A DNA stretch of 64,000 nucleotides from Paenibacillus oralis (GTDB lineage: Bacteria; Bacillota; Bacilli; Paenibacillales; Paenibacillaceae). The DNA lies in assembly GCF_003863965.1 (NCBI RefSeq), contig NZ_RRCN01000001.1:2614527-2678526 (forward strand). Reading direction: 5' to 3'. Numbering within the stretch: the stretch's first letter is position 1; the number at the start of each line of letters is the position of its first letter. Below are positions 43,426 to 52,055 of this stretch, one piece after another. The notes below the pieces were generated by a model. The model searched no databases. It was not told the origin of the DNA and saw only the letters and a list, made by a program, of their open reading frames with translations. The translations under genes were made by a program, and so were the position numbers.

Positions 43426-45228
43426 ATGTTTTGGAAGCGCTTATCTTATCAAAGAAAATTGTTGCTCGTGCTTATCGTCGTCAGCAGTCTGCCGGTGCTT
43501 CTGGTGGGAACGATCGCCTACCAAAAGTCTTCGGAAACGTTGATGAAGCGGACGGAGCAAGACCTGCAAGTGATTGCCGGACAGTTGATTTCGGCGATTC
43601 AGAAACAAGTTAGCGATTTCGACCGTTTCAGCATTTTGCCGTACTATATGCCGGAAGCGTTTACAATTTTTAACCGGCCCTACATTCCGGAAGAAGACTG
43701 GGGATCGGCGGAACTGAACGCGCAGCGGCAGCTGATTCGTTTAATGAGCGCGTATCCTTCAATTAACAAGTCGATTAAAGCGATGGTACTGTACGGCAAC
43801 AACGGGCGGATCAGCGGGTATCAGCTCAGTGGAAGTTCCTCGATCAACCGGGCCTACGACGTTAGCCGGGAAGACTGGTATCAAGAGGCGTTAGAGAAGA
43901 AAGGCGGCTTTGTCGTCTCGGGCGTGCATAAGGTGGGGCAATTTGAAGGGCAATCTTTTGAGGCCGTTACCGTATCGAGAATGCTGCTGGATGAGGAAAT
44001 GCGTCCGCTCGCCGTGATTGCCATTCATATTTCTCCCGATTTTATTGAAAATATCATCGATTCTTCCGGGCTGCAGGACACCGTCGTGACCGTAGTCGAC
44101 GCGAATCATCGGCTGATCTACGCTTCGGATGAACAAATTGCCGCGCGGCTGCTCGAACGTCCGCTTGATGTAAGTACGAACGGCGCCTGGTCGGCAGAGA
44201 GCAAGCTCGATAACCGTAAGGTGAAATACAGCGGAGTGGTGAGGAAAAACAGTTATTTGGGCTGGACGATCTATGTGGGCAAAAATCAGCAGGTGATCCT
44301 GCAAGGCAGCAACACCATACGCAAATATACGGTGGCGATCGCCGCCGTATTGACGGTGGCCTCGGCGCTCGTATCCTGGCTGCTTGCCGGCAATCTGTCG
44401 CGCCCGATCAACCGGTTGATCCGCTCGATGCGGAGCGTCGAGACCGGCAAATTCGAGGTCCTGGAGGCGCCGACCCGGTATGACGAAATCGGGCAGCTGC
44501 ATTTGAGTTACGCGCGTATGGTCAGACGGCTGGATGAGCTGGTGCAGTCGATCGCGGAGAAGGAACGGCAGAAGCGAAAGGCCGAGCTGTATGCGCTGCG
44601 GGTGAGGATCCAGCCGCATTTTTTGTACAACACGCTGAACTCGATCCGGATGTTGGCCATTTTGCAGCAGTCCCCGCAAATCGCCAAGCTGATCCATGCG
44701 CTTAACCGTTTGCTGCAATCCTACCTGAAGCTGAATGATGAGCTCATGCCCTTGTCCCGGGAGATCGATTTGCTGCGGGATTACGAGCAATTGATGGATT
44801 TGCGCTACACCAATACGTTTACCGTCGAGTGGGACGTGCCTGAGGAATTGCTGGACGCGGGGGTTCCGGCCATGCTGCTGCAACCGATCTTGGAAAATGC
44901 CATTTTTCACGGCTCGCGGGGACTGGGCCGGATGCTGGCGATCCGCGTGAAAGTCTCGCTTATTGAGCGCGATCGCGGCAAGCTTTGCATCGAAATCAAG
45001 GATAACGGAGTCGGGATCGCGGAGGAACAGATCGAGCGCCTGCTGGGGGATGGGGACGGGGACGGCGTTTCCCATATCGGCATCAACAATGTCAACGATC
45101 GCATCCGGCTGTGGTTCGGCAGAGAATACGGCCTTACCGTCCAGCGTCTGGAGCCGGGAACCGCCGTGATCATGACGATACCCTATAAACCGTTAAAGTT
45201 GAACAACCTTTTAAAAAGGGGGAATTGA
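43426..45228 (+). CDS. YesM-family sensor histidine kinase
   Basis: 600 residues. Membrane spans near 13-33 and 296-318 frame an extracellular Cache-type sensor. A HAMP domain (about 318-370) precedes the His_kinase domain with RIQPHFLYNTLNSIRMLAI (phospho-His) and an HATPase with LLQPILENAIFHG and IKDNGVGI. YesM kinases respond to sugars or their binding proteins. It is encoded one base before its response regulator and just upstream of a sugar ABC importer, its presumed target. Confidence 0.93.
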   Translation: MFWKRLSYQRKLLLVLIVVSSLPVLLVGTIAYQKSSETLMKRTEQDLQVIAGQLISAIQKQVSDFDRFSILPYYMPEAFTIFNRPYIPEEDWGSAELNAQRQLIRLMSAYPSINKSIKAMVLYGNNGRISGYQLSGSSSINRAYDVSREDWYQEALEKKGGFVVSGVHKVGQFEGQSFEAVTVSRMLLDEEMRPLAVIAIHISPDFIENIIDSSGLQDTVVTVVDANHRLIYASDEQIAARLLERPLDVSTNGAWSAESKLDNRKVKYSGVVRKNSYLGWTIYVGKNQQVILQGSNTIRKYTVAIAAVLTVASALVSWLLAGNLSRPINRLIRSMRSVETGKFEVLEAPTRYDEIGQLHLSYARMVRRLDELVQSIAEKERQKRKAELYALRVRIQPHFLYNTLNSIRMLAILQQSPQIAKLIHALNRLLQSYLKLNDELMPLSREIDLLRDYEQLMDLRYTNTFTVEWDVPEELLDAGVPAMLLQPILENAIFHGSRGLGRMLAIRVKVSLIERDRGKLCIEIKDNGVGIAEEQIERLLGDGDGDGVSHIGINNVNDRIRLWFGREYGLTVQRLEPGTAVIMTIPYKPLKLNNLLKRGN

Positions 45229-45229
45229 A

Positions 45230-46426
45230 ATGTGGAATCTGCTTGTAGTGGAGGACGAAGCCATTGTCAGAATGGGGCTGCGTTATATGGTGGATTGGGA
45301 GGCGCAGGGCGTGTGCTGGAAAGCCGAGGCCGCCAACGGCGAAGAAGCGGTGAAGGTGCTGGAGTCGGAGGAGATCCATATCGTTATGACCGATATCCGC
45401 ATGGCGGGCATGGACGGGATCGAGTTGGGACGTTATATCCGCAGCCACTGGCCGCAGCATATCCAGATGATCTATTTGAGCAGTTATGACGATTTTCCTT
45501 ATGTTAAAGAAGCGATTCGGCTGAATGCGCTCGATTATCTGCATAAGCCCACGATGGACGAGGAGGAAGTGAAAGGAGCGCTGCAAAAAGCGGTCAAGCT
45601 GCTGGAACAAAGCACGCCCAGGACGTTCCCGGCATGGCCGGAGGAAGAGCGCAACGCTTGGCTGGTTTCCCTGCTCGATACGTACACTTATCCGCGGGAA
45701 ATGCTGGTGCCGGAGCTTGCGGCGGGGGGAGCGTTGTCCGAAGGACTGTGGCTTACCGCCATCCGTCTGCGGGACGATGCCGCGGATCAAATCGCTGTGG
45801 CCGCAGGCAAGGACCACCTGAAATTCATCTCGATCCGCTACCTGATCGAAGAATACGTGGGCCGGGACTTTGGAGGGCTCGTCTTTCACCGGGGCCGCCG
45901 GGAAATCATCTGGCTGGCGCCGGCCGCGCCGAAGTCGGGGGCGGTCGACCGCTGCGGCAGGGAGCAGTACCTGGAGCGGCTGCGGGGCAAAATTTTCGAG
46001 CTGCTTAACGCCTCGATCGTTTATTCCTTTAGCTCCGTTTACGCGCATCCGCAGCAAATTCCCGAGGCTTACCTGGAAGCCGAGCTGAAATTCCCGGTGA
46101 ATCAGCAAAGCGACAGCCTGCATATCCGTCTGGCGAAGGAATATGTAGACAGCCATCTGCTGGAGGATGTTACGCTGCAAAAGGCAGCGGACTCCATTCC
46201 GATCAGCCCCGGCTATTTAAGCCGTATTTTTCTGAGGGAAGTGGGCGAAAGCTTCAGCGAATACGTGATCCGCAACAAAATCATTCATGCGCAAAAGCTG
46301 CTGCGGGAAACAAACAAAAAGGTTTATGAAATCGCCGAAGTCCTCAGCTATACGAATCCGCATTATTTCAGCAAGCTGTTTAAGGACAGGGTGGGCATGA
46401 CTCCGCTGGAATACCGGAACCGTTAG
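45230..46426 (+). CDS. YesN-type AraC-family response regulator
   Basis: 398 residues. Receiver domain 1-120, with VVEDEAIVRMGLRYMVDW and the phospho-acceptor Asp in TDIRMAGMDGIEL. A middle domain of unknown fold follows. The C-terminal AraC double HTH (about 300-398) ends YTNPHYFSKLFKDRVGMTPLEYRNR. It is the partner of the preceding kinase and probably activates the ABC transporter and hydrolase genes downstream. Confidence 0.93.
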   Translation: MWNLLVVEDEAIVRMGLRYMVDWEAQGVCWKAEAANGEEAVKVLESEEIHIVMTDIRMAGMDGIELGRYIRSHWPQHIQMIYLSSYDDFPYVKEAIRLNALDYLHKPTMDEEEVKGALQKAVKLLEQSTPRTFPAWPEEERNAWLVSLLDTYTYPREMLVPELAAGGALSEGLWLTAIRLRDDAADQIAVAAGKDHLKFISIRYLIEEYVGRDFGGLVFHRGRREIIWLAPAAPKSGAVDRCGREQYLERLRGKIFELLNASIVYSFSSVYAHPQQIPEAYLEAELKFPVNQQSDSLHIRLAKEYVDSHLLEDVTLQKAADSIPISPGYLSRIFLREVGESFSEYVIRNKIIHAQKLLRETNKKVYEIAEVLSYTNPHYFSKLFKDRVGMTPLEYRNR

Positions 46427-46632
46427 TGCAAAAAAAGATAGCAAAAAACAAAATTCGTCTATTGTGCTCAAAATGGGCGATTAAGAACAGCCGCAACGCG
46501 TCAGCGAAGTGTACAAAATGACAAATGCCGCTCATACCGGGCTCCCGTCCTCGGGTAGTAGACTTAAAGCAGGTAAACAAGCAGAGCGCTTGCATACCGA
46601 AAACTTATATCACATATAACGGGGGGACGCTT

Positions 46633-47922
46633 ATGAGAAAAAAACGCTTAACGGCAGTACTGGCATCGATGACGGCGATCATGTTAATGTTGTCGGCCTG
46701 CGGAGGCGGCGGCGGTTCGAAGAACGCTGCTGCGGGAAACGGCGCCGGAGGCGAGGATGCCAAAACGGCCGTGACGGTCTGGGTGCTGAATGATCAACAG
46801 GCTTATTTGGAACCGATCATCAAAGAGTTCGAGAGCAAAAATCCGGATATTAAAGTAGAGCCCACCTTCTACGGTACCGATCCGTTGAAAGAATCGTTGA
46901 AGGTGGCCGCCGCTTCAAAAACGCTGCCGGACATGTGGTTTACTTGGGGCGGTTCGCTCGGCTCATTTTATCCTGAAAACGGTCTCACCATGGATTTGAC
47001 CCAGGTTGCGGCCGAGCATAAATGGGATGAGATCTACAACCCCGCAGCGCTCGACCTCGTCAAATTCGACGGAAAAATAACGGGCGTGCCGTTCCATCTC
47101 GCTTCGCTGGGGGTATTTTATCCGAAAGAGCTGTATACCAAATTAAACCTGACCCCGCCAACCACGTTCGCCGAGTTTGAAGGGCAACTGCAAACGATGA
47201 AGGATGGTGGGATTACGCCTTTTGCCGTCGGCGGCAAGGGAGGCTGGATGCTGATGCGTTGGGTTGAGCAGCTGATCGAACTGTACGGCGGCTCCGAGCT
47301 CCACGACAAGCTGAACACTCTGGAAGCGTCATGGGATGACCCCGCGGTGGTGCAATCTTTTGCTAAGCTGAAGGAATGGTCCGATAAAGGTTATTTCGAA
47401 AAAGGCTTCATCACGCTGGACCCGCAGGAAGCGGAGACGCCGCTTTACAGTGCGCAGCAAGGTTTTGCGCTGGAAGGGGCGTGGGTTGATCTGAGTTTTG
47501 CCCAGGCGGGAGCCGATCCGAATCAGTTCGGCATCTTTAAATTCCCGAACGATCAGCAGCCCGTACGGATGTCCAGCTTTGCGGAAATGTTCCAAATCAA
47601 CGGAAGCTCCGATCCGAAGGTGCAGGAAGCTGCCGTAAAACTGGGTGAATATATTACCGGTCAAGAGGTTGTGGATCAGTATATCGACCAGTACGGTTCG
47701 CCGGCCCTGAAGCAGTTCAAAACTTCCGCGCAGTCGCCGCATACCTCCGAGATGGCCGGAATGATCGGGGAAGGCAACTTCCTGATCGCGGACCAGGCTT
47801 TGCCGCAGACGGTAGTGCAGAAGCTGTTCGAAGCCCAGGATGCCGTCGTGCTGAACGAATGGACGCCTGAGCAGGCGGCCAAGGAAATTCAGAAAGCCGC
47901 CGAGTCGTATAAAAACAACTAG
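46633..47922 (+). CDS. sugar ABC transporter substrate-binding lipoprotein
   Basis: 429 residues. Signal peptide with lipobox LSAC followed by a Gly-rich linker; then an extracellular solute-binding family 1 fold (AVTVWVLNDQQAYLEPIIKEFE ... SKTLPDMWFTWGG ... EGAWVDLSFAQAG). It captures an oligosaccharide, perhaps from plant polymer, outside the cell. GGGGG precedes the ATG at a normal distance. Preceded by the YesM/YesN pair and followed by two permeases, without an ATPase gene. Confidence 0.92.
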   Translation: MRKKRLTAVLASMTAIMLMLSACGGGGGSKNAAAGNGAGGEDAKTAVTVWVLNDQQAYLEPIIKEFESKNPDIKVEPTFYGTDPLKESLKVAAASKTLPDMWFTWGGSLGSFYPENGLTMDLTQVAAEHKWDEIYNPAALDLVKFDGKITGVPFHLASLGVFYPKELYTKLNLTPPTTFAEFEGQLQTMKDGGITPFAVGGKGGWMLMRWVEQLIELYGGSELHDKLNTLEASWDDPAVVQSFAKLKEWSDKGYFEKGFITLDPQEAETPLYSAQQGFALEGAWVDLSFAQAGADPNQFGIFKFPNDQQPVRMSSFAEMFQINGSSDPKVQEAAVKLGEYITGQEVVDQYIDQYGSPALKQFKTSAQSPHTSEMAGMIGEGNFLIADQALPQTVVQKLFEAQDAVVLNEWTPEQAAKEIQKAAESYKNN

Positions 47923-47945
47923 AACGATAGGCGTTTGGTCACAAA

Positions 47946-47982
47946 CTTTCAGGGAAGCGGCCTGCCGGCCGCGCCCTGAAAG
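47946..47982 (+). promoter_or_regulatory. strong intercistronic stem-loop between binding protein and permease
   Basis: CTTTCAGGG pairs with CCCTGAAAG around a perfect GCGGCC/GGCCGC stem; no T-run. Probably stabilises the binding-protein mRNA, as in the maltodextrin operon. Confidence 0.6.
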
Positions 47983-48011
47983 CCGTTTACCGGACTTGGA
48001 GGGAGGCGCTT

Positions 48012-48887
48012 ATGAAACTGAAGGCTTGGAAGCCGTGGACATTTTTGCTGCCGGCGCTGCTCATTTATCTTGTGGTTATTGTCATACCTTCTCTATACAC
48101 ACTGCAGCTTAGCTTGTACAGCTGGAACGGAATTTCTCCCGAGAAAAAGTTTGTCGGCCTGCAAAACTATATTTATCTATTAACGGAAGATACGGTATTT
48201 GGAACCGCGTTAAAAAATAACGTGCTATGGCTGATCGGTTCGCTGACGATCATTATCGGCCTCGGCTTGCTGCTGGCGCTGCTGCTCAACAGGAGTTTGA
48301 AGGGCAGATCGATTTTCCGCAGCGTATTTTATTTTCCCTATGTATTGTCGGGCATTATCGTTGCGCTCATGTGGACCTGGCTTTATCATCCGACGAGGGG
48401 GTTCATCAACACGGTGCTCGAAGGGATCGGGCTTGGCAGTCTGGCCCATCCTTGGCTGGCCGATCCGAAAACGGCGCTGTACGCCGTGTTCGTCGCCGCA
48501 GTGTGGCAGGGCGTGGGGCTGCCGATGGTGCTGTTTCTCGCCGGGCTGCAGAGCATTCCGAAGGACTGCTATGAAGCGGCGCTCATCGACGGGGCGAAGC
48601 CGTTCCAATCTTTCCGCTTTATCACGATTCCGCTGCTTAGTGAAACCTTTGTGATCGTTTTTGCGACCACGATGGTTAACGCCATGAAAGTATATGACAT
48701 CATCTACGGCATGACGGCGGGAGGACCGGCCCAAAGCACGCAGGTGCTGTCGTCCTGGATGTATTATCAGACCTTCAAATTCAACAACATCGGCGTGGGC
48801 TCGGCCATTTCCTGGTTCCTTGTGTTTGTTGCGATGGTCGTGATCATTCCTTACGTATTTTACACAAACCGGAAATCGCACGTATGA
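48012..48887 (+). CDS. sugar ABC transporter permease (MalF-like)
   Basis: 291 residues, six membrane spans. EAA loop CYEAALIDGAKPFQSFRFITIPLL (about 190-213). It starts with the KPWTFLLPALLIYLVVIVIPS segment typical of CUT1 permeases. Partner of the next permease. Confidence 0.93.
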   Translation: MKLKAWKPWTFLLPALLIYLVVIVIPSLYTLQLSLYSWNGISPEKKFVGLQNYIYLLTEDTVFGTALKNNVLWLIGSLTIIIGLGLLLALLLNRSLKGRSIFRSVFYFPYVLSGIIVALMWTWLYHPTRGFINTVLEGIGLGSLAHPWLADPKTALYAVFVAAVWQGVGLPMVLFLAGLQSIPKDCYEAALIDGAKPFQSFRFITIPLLSETFVIVFATTMVNAMKVYDIIYGMTAGGPAQSTQVLSSWMYYQTFKFNNIGVGSAISWFLVFVAMVVIIPYVFYTNRKSHV

Positions 48888-48915
48888 TTTTTACGGAAAG
48901 GGGGCGTTGTCTCCG

Positions 48916-49746
48916 ATGGAAGAAACGCAAAAATCCGCCGCTTCGCAAGCGGTTGCCTATATATTGCTGTTTGGCCTGGCGCTGATCTTTCTGATTCCGA
49001 TTGTTTTCATCGCCATGACGGCTTTGAAATCCAACGCCGATTTGATGCAAAATCCCGTGTACGCTTTGCCGGAGACGCTGGCGTGGAGCAATTTTGCCGA
49101 GGCTTGGGATAAGATGAAATCCTATATCGGCAACAGCCTGTTTATCTCGGTCGTGAAGGTGCCGCTCGGCATTCTCGTCGAGGCGCTGGCCGCGTATGCG
49201 CTGACCCGGATGGGGTTCAAATGGGCAAACGCGCTGTTTGCCGTGTTTCTGGTCGGGATGATGATCCCGTTCCAGGCTACGCTGGTGCCGCTGAACATGA
49301 TGCTGAACCACTTTGGGCTGGCCAATACGTATCCCGGCATTTTTATCGTGTATATCGGCTTCGGCATTCCTTTCGGCATTATGGTGCTGCGGGGCTTTCT
49401 CCGCTCCATTCCCAAGGAGCTGGACGAGGCCGCGTATATTGACGGGTGCGGGGAACTGGGCAAGTTTTTCCGCATTATTCTGCCGATTGCCATGCCGGCT
49501 ATAGCCACGCTGGTGATTCTCGACTTCCTGTCCACCTGGAATGAATTTTTGCTGGCGCAAATATTTATCACGAAAGATTCGATGCAGCCGGTTACCGCGG
49601 GCCTGCTTACGTTCCAGGGGCAGCATTCCACGAATTACACGCTGCTTAGCGCGGCGGTGCTGATTTCGATCGTGCCGATTTTGGCCGTGTATTTATTTTT
49701 CCAAAAATATTTCGTTTCCGGTATGGCCGGAGCGGTGAAGGGCTAG
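48916..49746 (+). CDS. sugar ABC transporter permease (MalG-like)
   Basis: 276 residues, six membrane spans and the EAA motif ELDEAAYIDGCGELGKFFRIILP. The ATG about 11 bases after AAAGGGGG was preferred to a TTG three codons earlier. The final GMAGAVKG is typical of CUT1 MalG-like permeases. The glycoside hydrolase gene follows after about 60 bp. Confidence 0.92.
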   Translation: MEETQKSAASQAVAYILLFGLALIFLIPIVFIAMTALKSNADLMQNPVYALPETLAWSNFAEAWDKMKSYIGNSLFISVVKVPLGILVEALAAYALTRMGFKWANALFAVFLVGMMIPFQATLVPLNMMLNHFGLANTYPGIFIVYIGFGIPFGIMVLRGFLRSIPKELDEAAYIDGCGELGKFFRIILPIAMPAIATLVILDFLSTWNEFLLAQIFITKDSMQPVTAGLLTFQGQHSTNYTLLSAAVLISIVPILAVYLFFQKYFVSGMAGAVKG

Positions 49747-49803
49747 CAAGCCGGACTGGTAAAATACGTGGCCCATGGGGCCGCGAAACGAGGGAGGATG
49801 CTT

Positions 49804-51558
49804 ATGATTACTGAGCAAACAAGCGTGGGACGGATATGGTCCGACAAGCCCGCCAAACAAATTTTGTTCAAGTATTTTCCGTTTCTTGCCGATGAGGAGC
49901 ATATCTCGTTTACTTACAAAATGATGACGCTGGGGCAGTTTCTGGAGCGGCGGCAGGAGCTCGGGTTTCCGCCCGGGGAACGGGAAGCGCTGCTGCGGGA
50001 AATGGCTGGGCTGCCTTCCGGAGAAGCCGCCGCGCCGAGCCGCGATTTGGGGAGCGGGAAGGATCAGCTTGCGGACGTGCGGGTCGAAGGGGGCGGCGTG
50101 GTCAGCTCACCGGAGCGCGCAGCCAAGTGGGATGTGTTTGAGCTGGAGCTTAAAGGGCCGTCGCAGGGCAATCCCTATACCGATGTGGAGTTGTCCGCTG
50201 TGTTCAGCTGCGGCGGCGACAGCCGCTCTGTGCGGGTTCCTGGGTTTTACAACGGGGACGGAAGCTATAAAATCCGCCTGATGCCCGACCGTGAAGGGGA
50301 GTGGACGTACCGGACCGAAAGCACGGTCAAGGCGTTGGACGGGCTGGAAGGTTCCTTTGTTTGCGGACCTCCCGCCGCAGATCATCACGGCCCGGTGCGC
50401 GTGCAGGATACGTTCCATTTTGCTTATGAGGACGGTACGGCGTATTTGCCGTTTGGCACGACCTGTTATGCCTGGACGCACCAGGGAGAAGAGCTGGAAC
50501 AAGAGACGCTGAAATCGCTGGCCGGATCGCCCTTCAACAAAATGCGCATGTGCGTGTTTCCCAAGTCTTATTTGTACAACCGCAATGAGCCGCAGTTGTA
50601 TGCGTATGAAGGTTCACCTCAGACGGGCTGGAATTTCAGCGTGTTTAATCCGGCCTTTTTCGAGCATCTGGAGCGGCGGATCGCCGATTTGGGGCGGCTG
50701 GGGATCGAGGCCGATCTGATCCTGTTTCATCCGTACGACCGCTGGGGATTTTCGGAAATGGACCGGGAGGCGGACGATCTTTATTTGCGCTACATTGTGG
50801 CCCGTCTGGCGGCGTACCGGAACGTCTGGTGGTCGCTGGCCAACGAATTCGACCTGATGTGGGCGAAAAGCGCCGAGGATTGGGAACGTTTCGCCCAAAT
50901 CATCCAGGAGAACGATCCTTACGGGCATTTGCTGTCCAATCACAACTGTCTGACCTTCTATGACCACAGCAAGCCTTGGGTGACCCATTCCAGCCTGCAG
51001 CGCATCGATGTGTACAAAACGTCGGAAGCGACCCTGGAGTGGCGGGAACGCTGGGGCAAGGCCGTCGTCATCGACGAATGCGCCTATGAAGGCGATATCG
51101 ACCAAGGCTGGGGCAATATCACCGGCGAGGAAATGGTGCGCCGCTGCTGGGAAGGGATGATTCGCGGCGGATACGTCGGCCACGGTGAAACGTACCTGAA
51201 CGATGAAGAGATTTTATGGTGGTCCAAAGGCGGGAAGCTGGTCGGCGACAGCCCGGCGCGCATCGGCTTTTTGCGCCGGCTGGTGGAGGAGGCGCCAGGG
51301 CAGCGCTGGGAGCCTTTGAAGTCCGATTGGGACCTGCCTTGCGCGGGAATTCGCGATGAATACTATATGTATTATTTCGGCTTCAATAGGCCAAAGTTCA
51401 GAATATTCCAATTGCGGGCGGGCGTCCGGTTTAAAGTGGACATTATCGATACGTGGAATATGACGATCACAGAGGTTCCCGGCACCTTTGAAGGCACGTT
51501 CCGCGTGGACCTTCCCGGCAGACCGTATATGGCCGTTCGGCTGACCCGGGCGGAGTAG
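49804..51558 (+). CDS. DUF5060/DUF4038-type glycoside hydrolase (TIM-barrel)
   Basis: 584 residues, no signal peptide, so intracellular. A small helical N-terminal module (about 5-60) is followed by a DUF5060-like beta domain (about 95-190) and a DUF4038-like TIM barrel (about 205-490). Likely catalytic glutamates are in SLANEFD and VVIDECAYEG, as in GH5/GH140-type enzymes. A C-terminal beta domain follows. It probably degrades the oligosaccharide imported by the preceding transporter; the substrate is unknown. The ATG six bases after GAGGGAGG was chosen over an overlapping one. Confidence 0.82.
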   Translation: MITEQTSVGRIWSDKPAKQILFKYFPFLADEEHISFTYKMMTLGQFLERRQELGFPPGEREALLREMAGLPSGEAAAPSRDLGSGKDQLADVRVEGGGVVSSPERAAKWDVFELELKGPSQGNPYTDVELSAVFSCGGDSRSVRVPGFYNGDGSYKIRLMPDREGEWTYRTESTVKALDGLEGSFVCGPPAADHHGPVRVQDTFHFAYEDGTAYLPFGTTCYAWTHQGEELEQETLKSLAGSPFNKMRMCVFPKSYLYNRNEPQLYAYEGSPQTGWNFSVFNPAFFEHLERRIADLGRLGIEADLILFHPYDRWGFSEMDREADDLYLRYIVARLAAYRNVWWSLANEFDLMWAKSAEDWERFAQIIQENDPYGHLLSNHNCLTFYDHSKPWVTHSSLQRIDVYKTSEATLEWRERWGKAVVIDECAYEGDIDQGWGNITGEEMVRRCWEGMIRGGYVGHGETYLNDEEILWWSKGGKLVGDSPARIGFLRRLVEEAPGQRWEPLKSDWDLPCAGIRDEYYMYYFGFNRPKFRIFQLRAGVRFKVDIIDTWNMTITEVPGTFEGTFRVDLPGRPYMAVRLTRAE

Positions 51559-51776
51559 GGCATATTAGGGCATATTAGGGCAGATTAGGGGCGGCAGGCT
51601 CTTCCAGTCAAAGGAAGGGCCTGTTTGCTGTTTTCGCCGGCCTTGGTCCGTGTTGCAATTTCTGCGAGAATACAGGCATTTGACGATCCGCTGTCGGCTG
51701 CCGCTGGAACGACGATGACTACCCGCTGTCGGCTGCTGGAACTACCAAGATGACCCGACCCGCCGTCGGTCTTCAA

Positions 51777-51975
51777 AATAGCGGAACTTTATGTGCTTAT
51801 TTTTTGGAGCCAGACATGTTCATCGCCATTAGCGGAATTTTTTGTCCTTATTTACCTGCGGATGGTTCAGAACGCGGGCATTTCCTTGCGATTCGAGAAA
51901 ATAGCGACATAAAATTCCCCTATTGTACTCAAAATGGGGGATGTCGCCGAAATAGGGACATTTTATGTTCTTATT
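51777..51975. repeat. four-box intergenic element, AATA-N17-TATT family, copy 5
   Basis: 25-bp boxes start at 51777, 51828, 51900 and 51951 (steps 51/72/51). Aligns with copies 2 and 4 including the GGGCATTTCCTTGCGA spacer. It fills the convergent gap between the hydrolase and MocR genes, which has no other feature. Confidence 0.9.
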
Positions 51976-52055
51976 TTTTTCGCCGAAGTTTCTCGGGCAG
52001 CCGAATTTTGTCCATTCCATTCCCTCACTGCATTAAAGTCGCCGCGTCCTGCTCA

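Noticed and set aside
49768..49803. Earlier start for the DUF4038-type hydrolase
   Set aside because: No ribosome-binding site before it, and the GAGGGAGG for the later ATG lies inside the extension.
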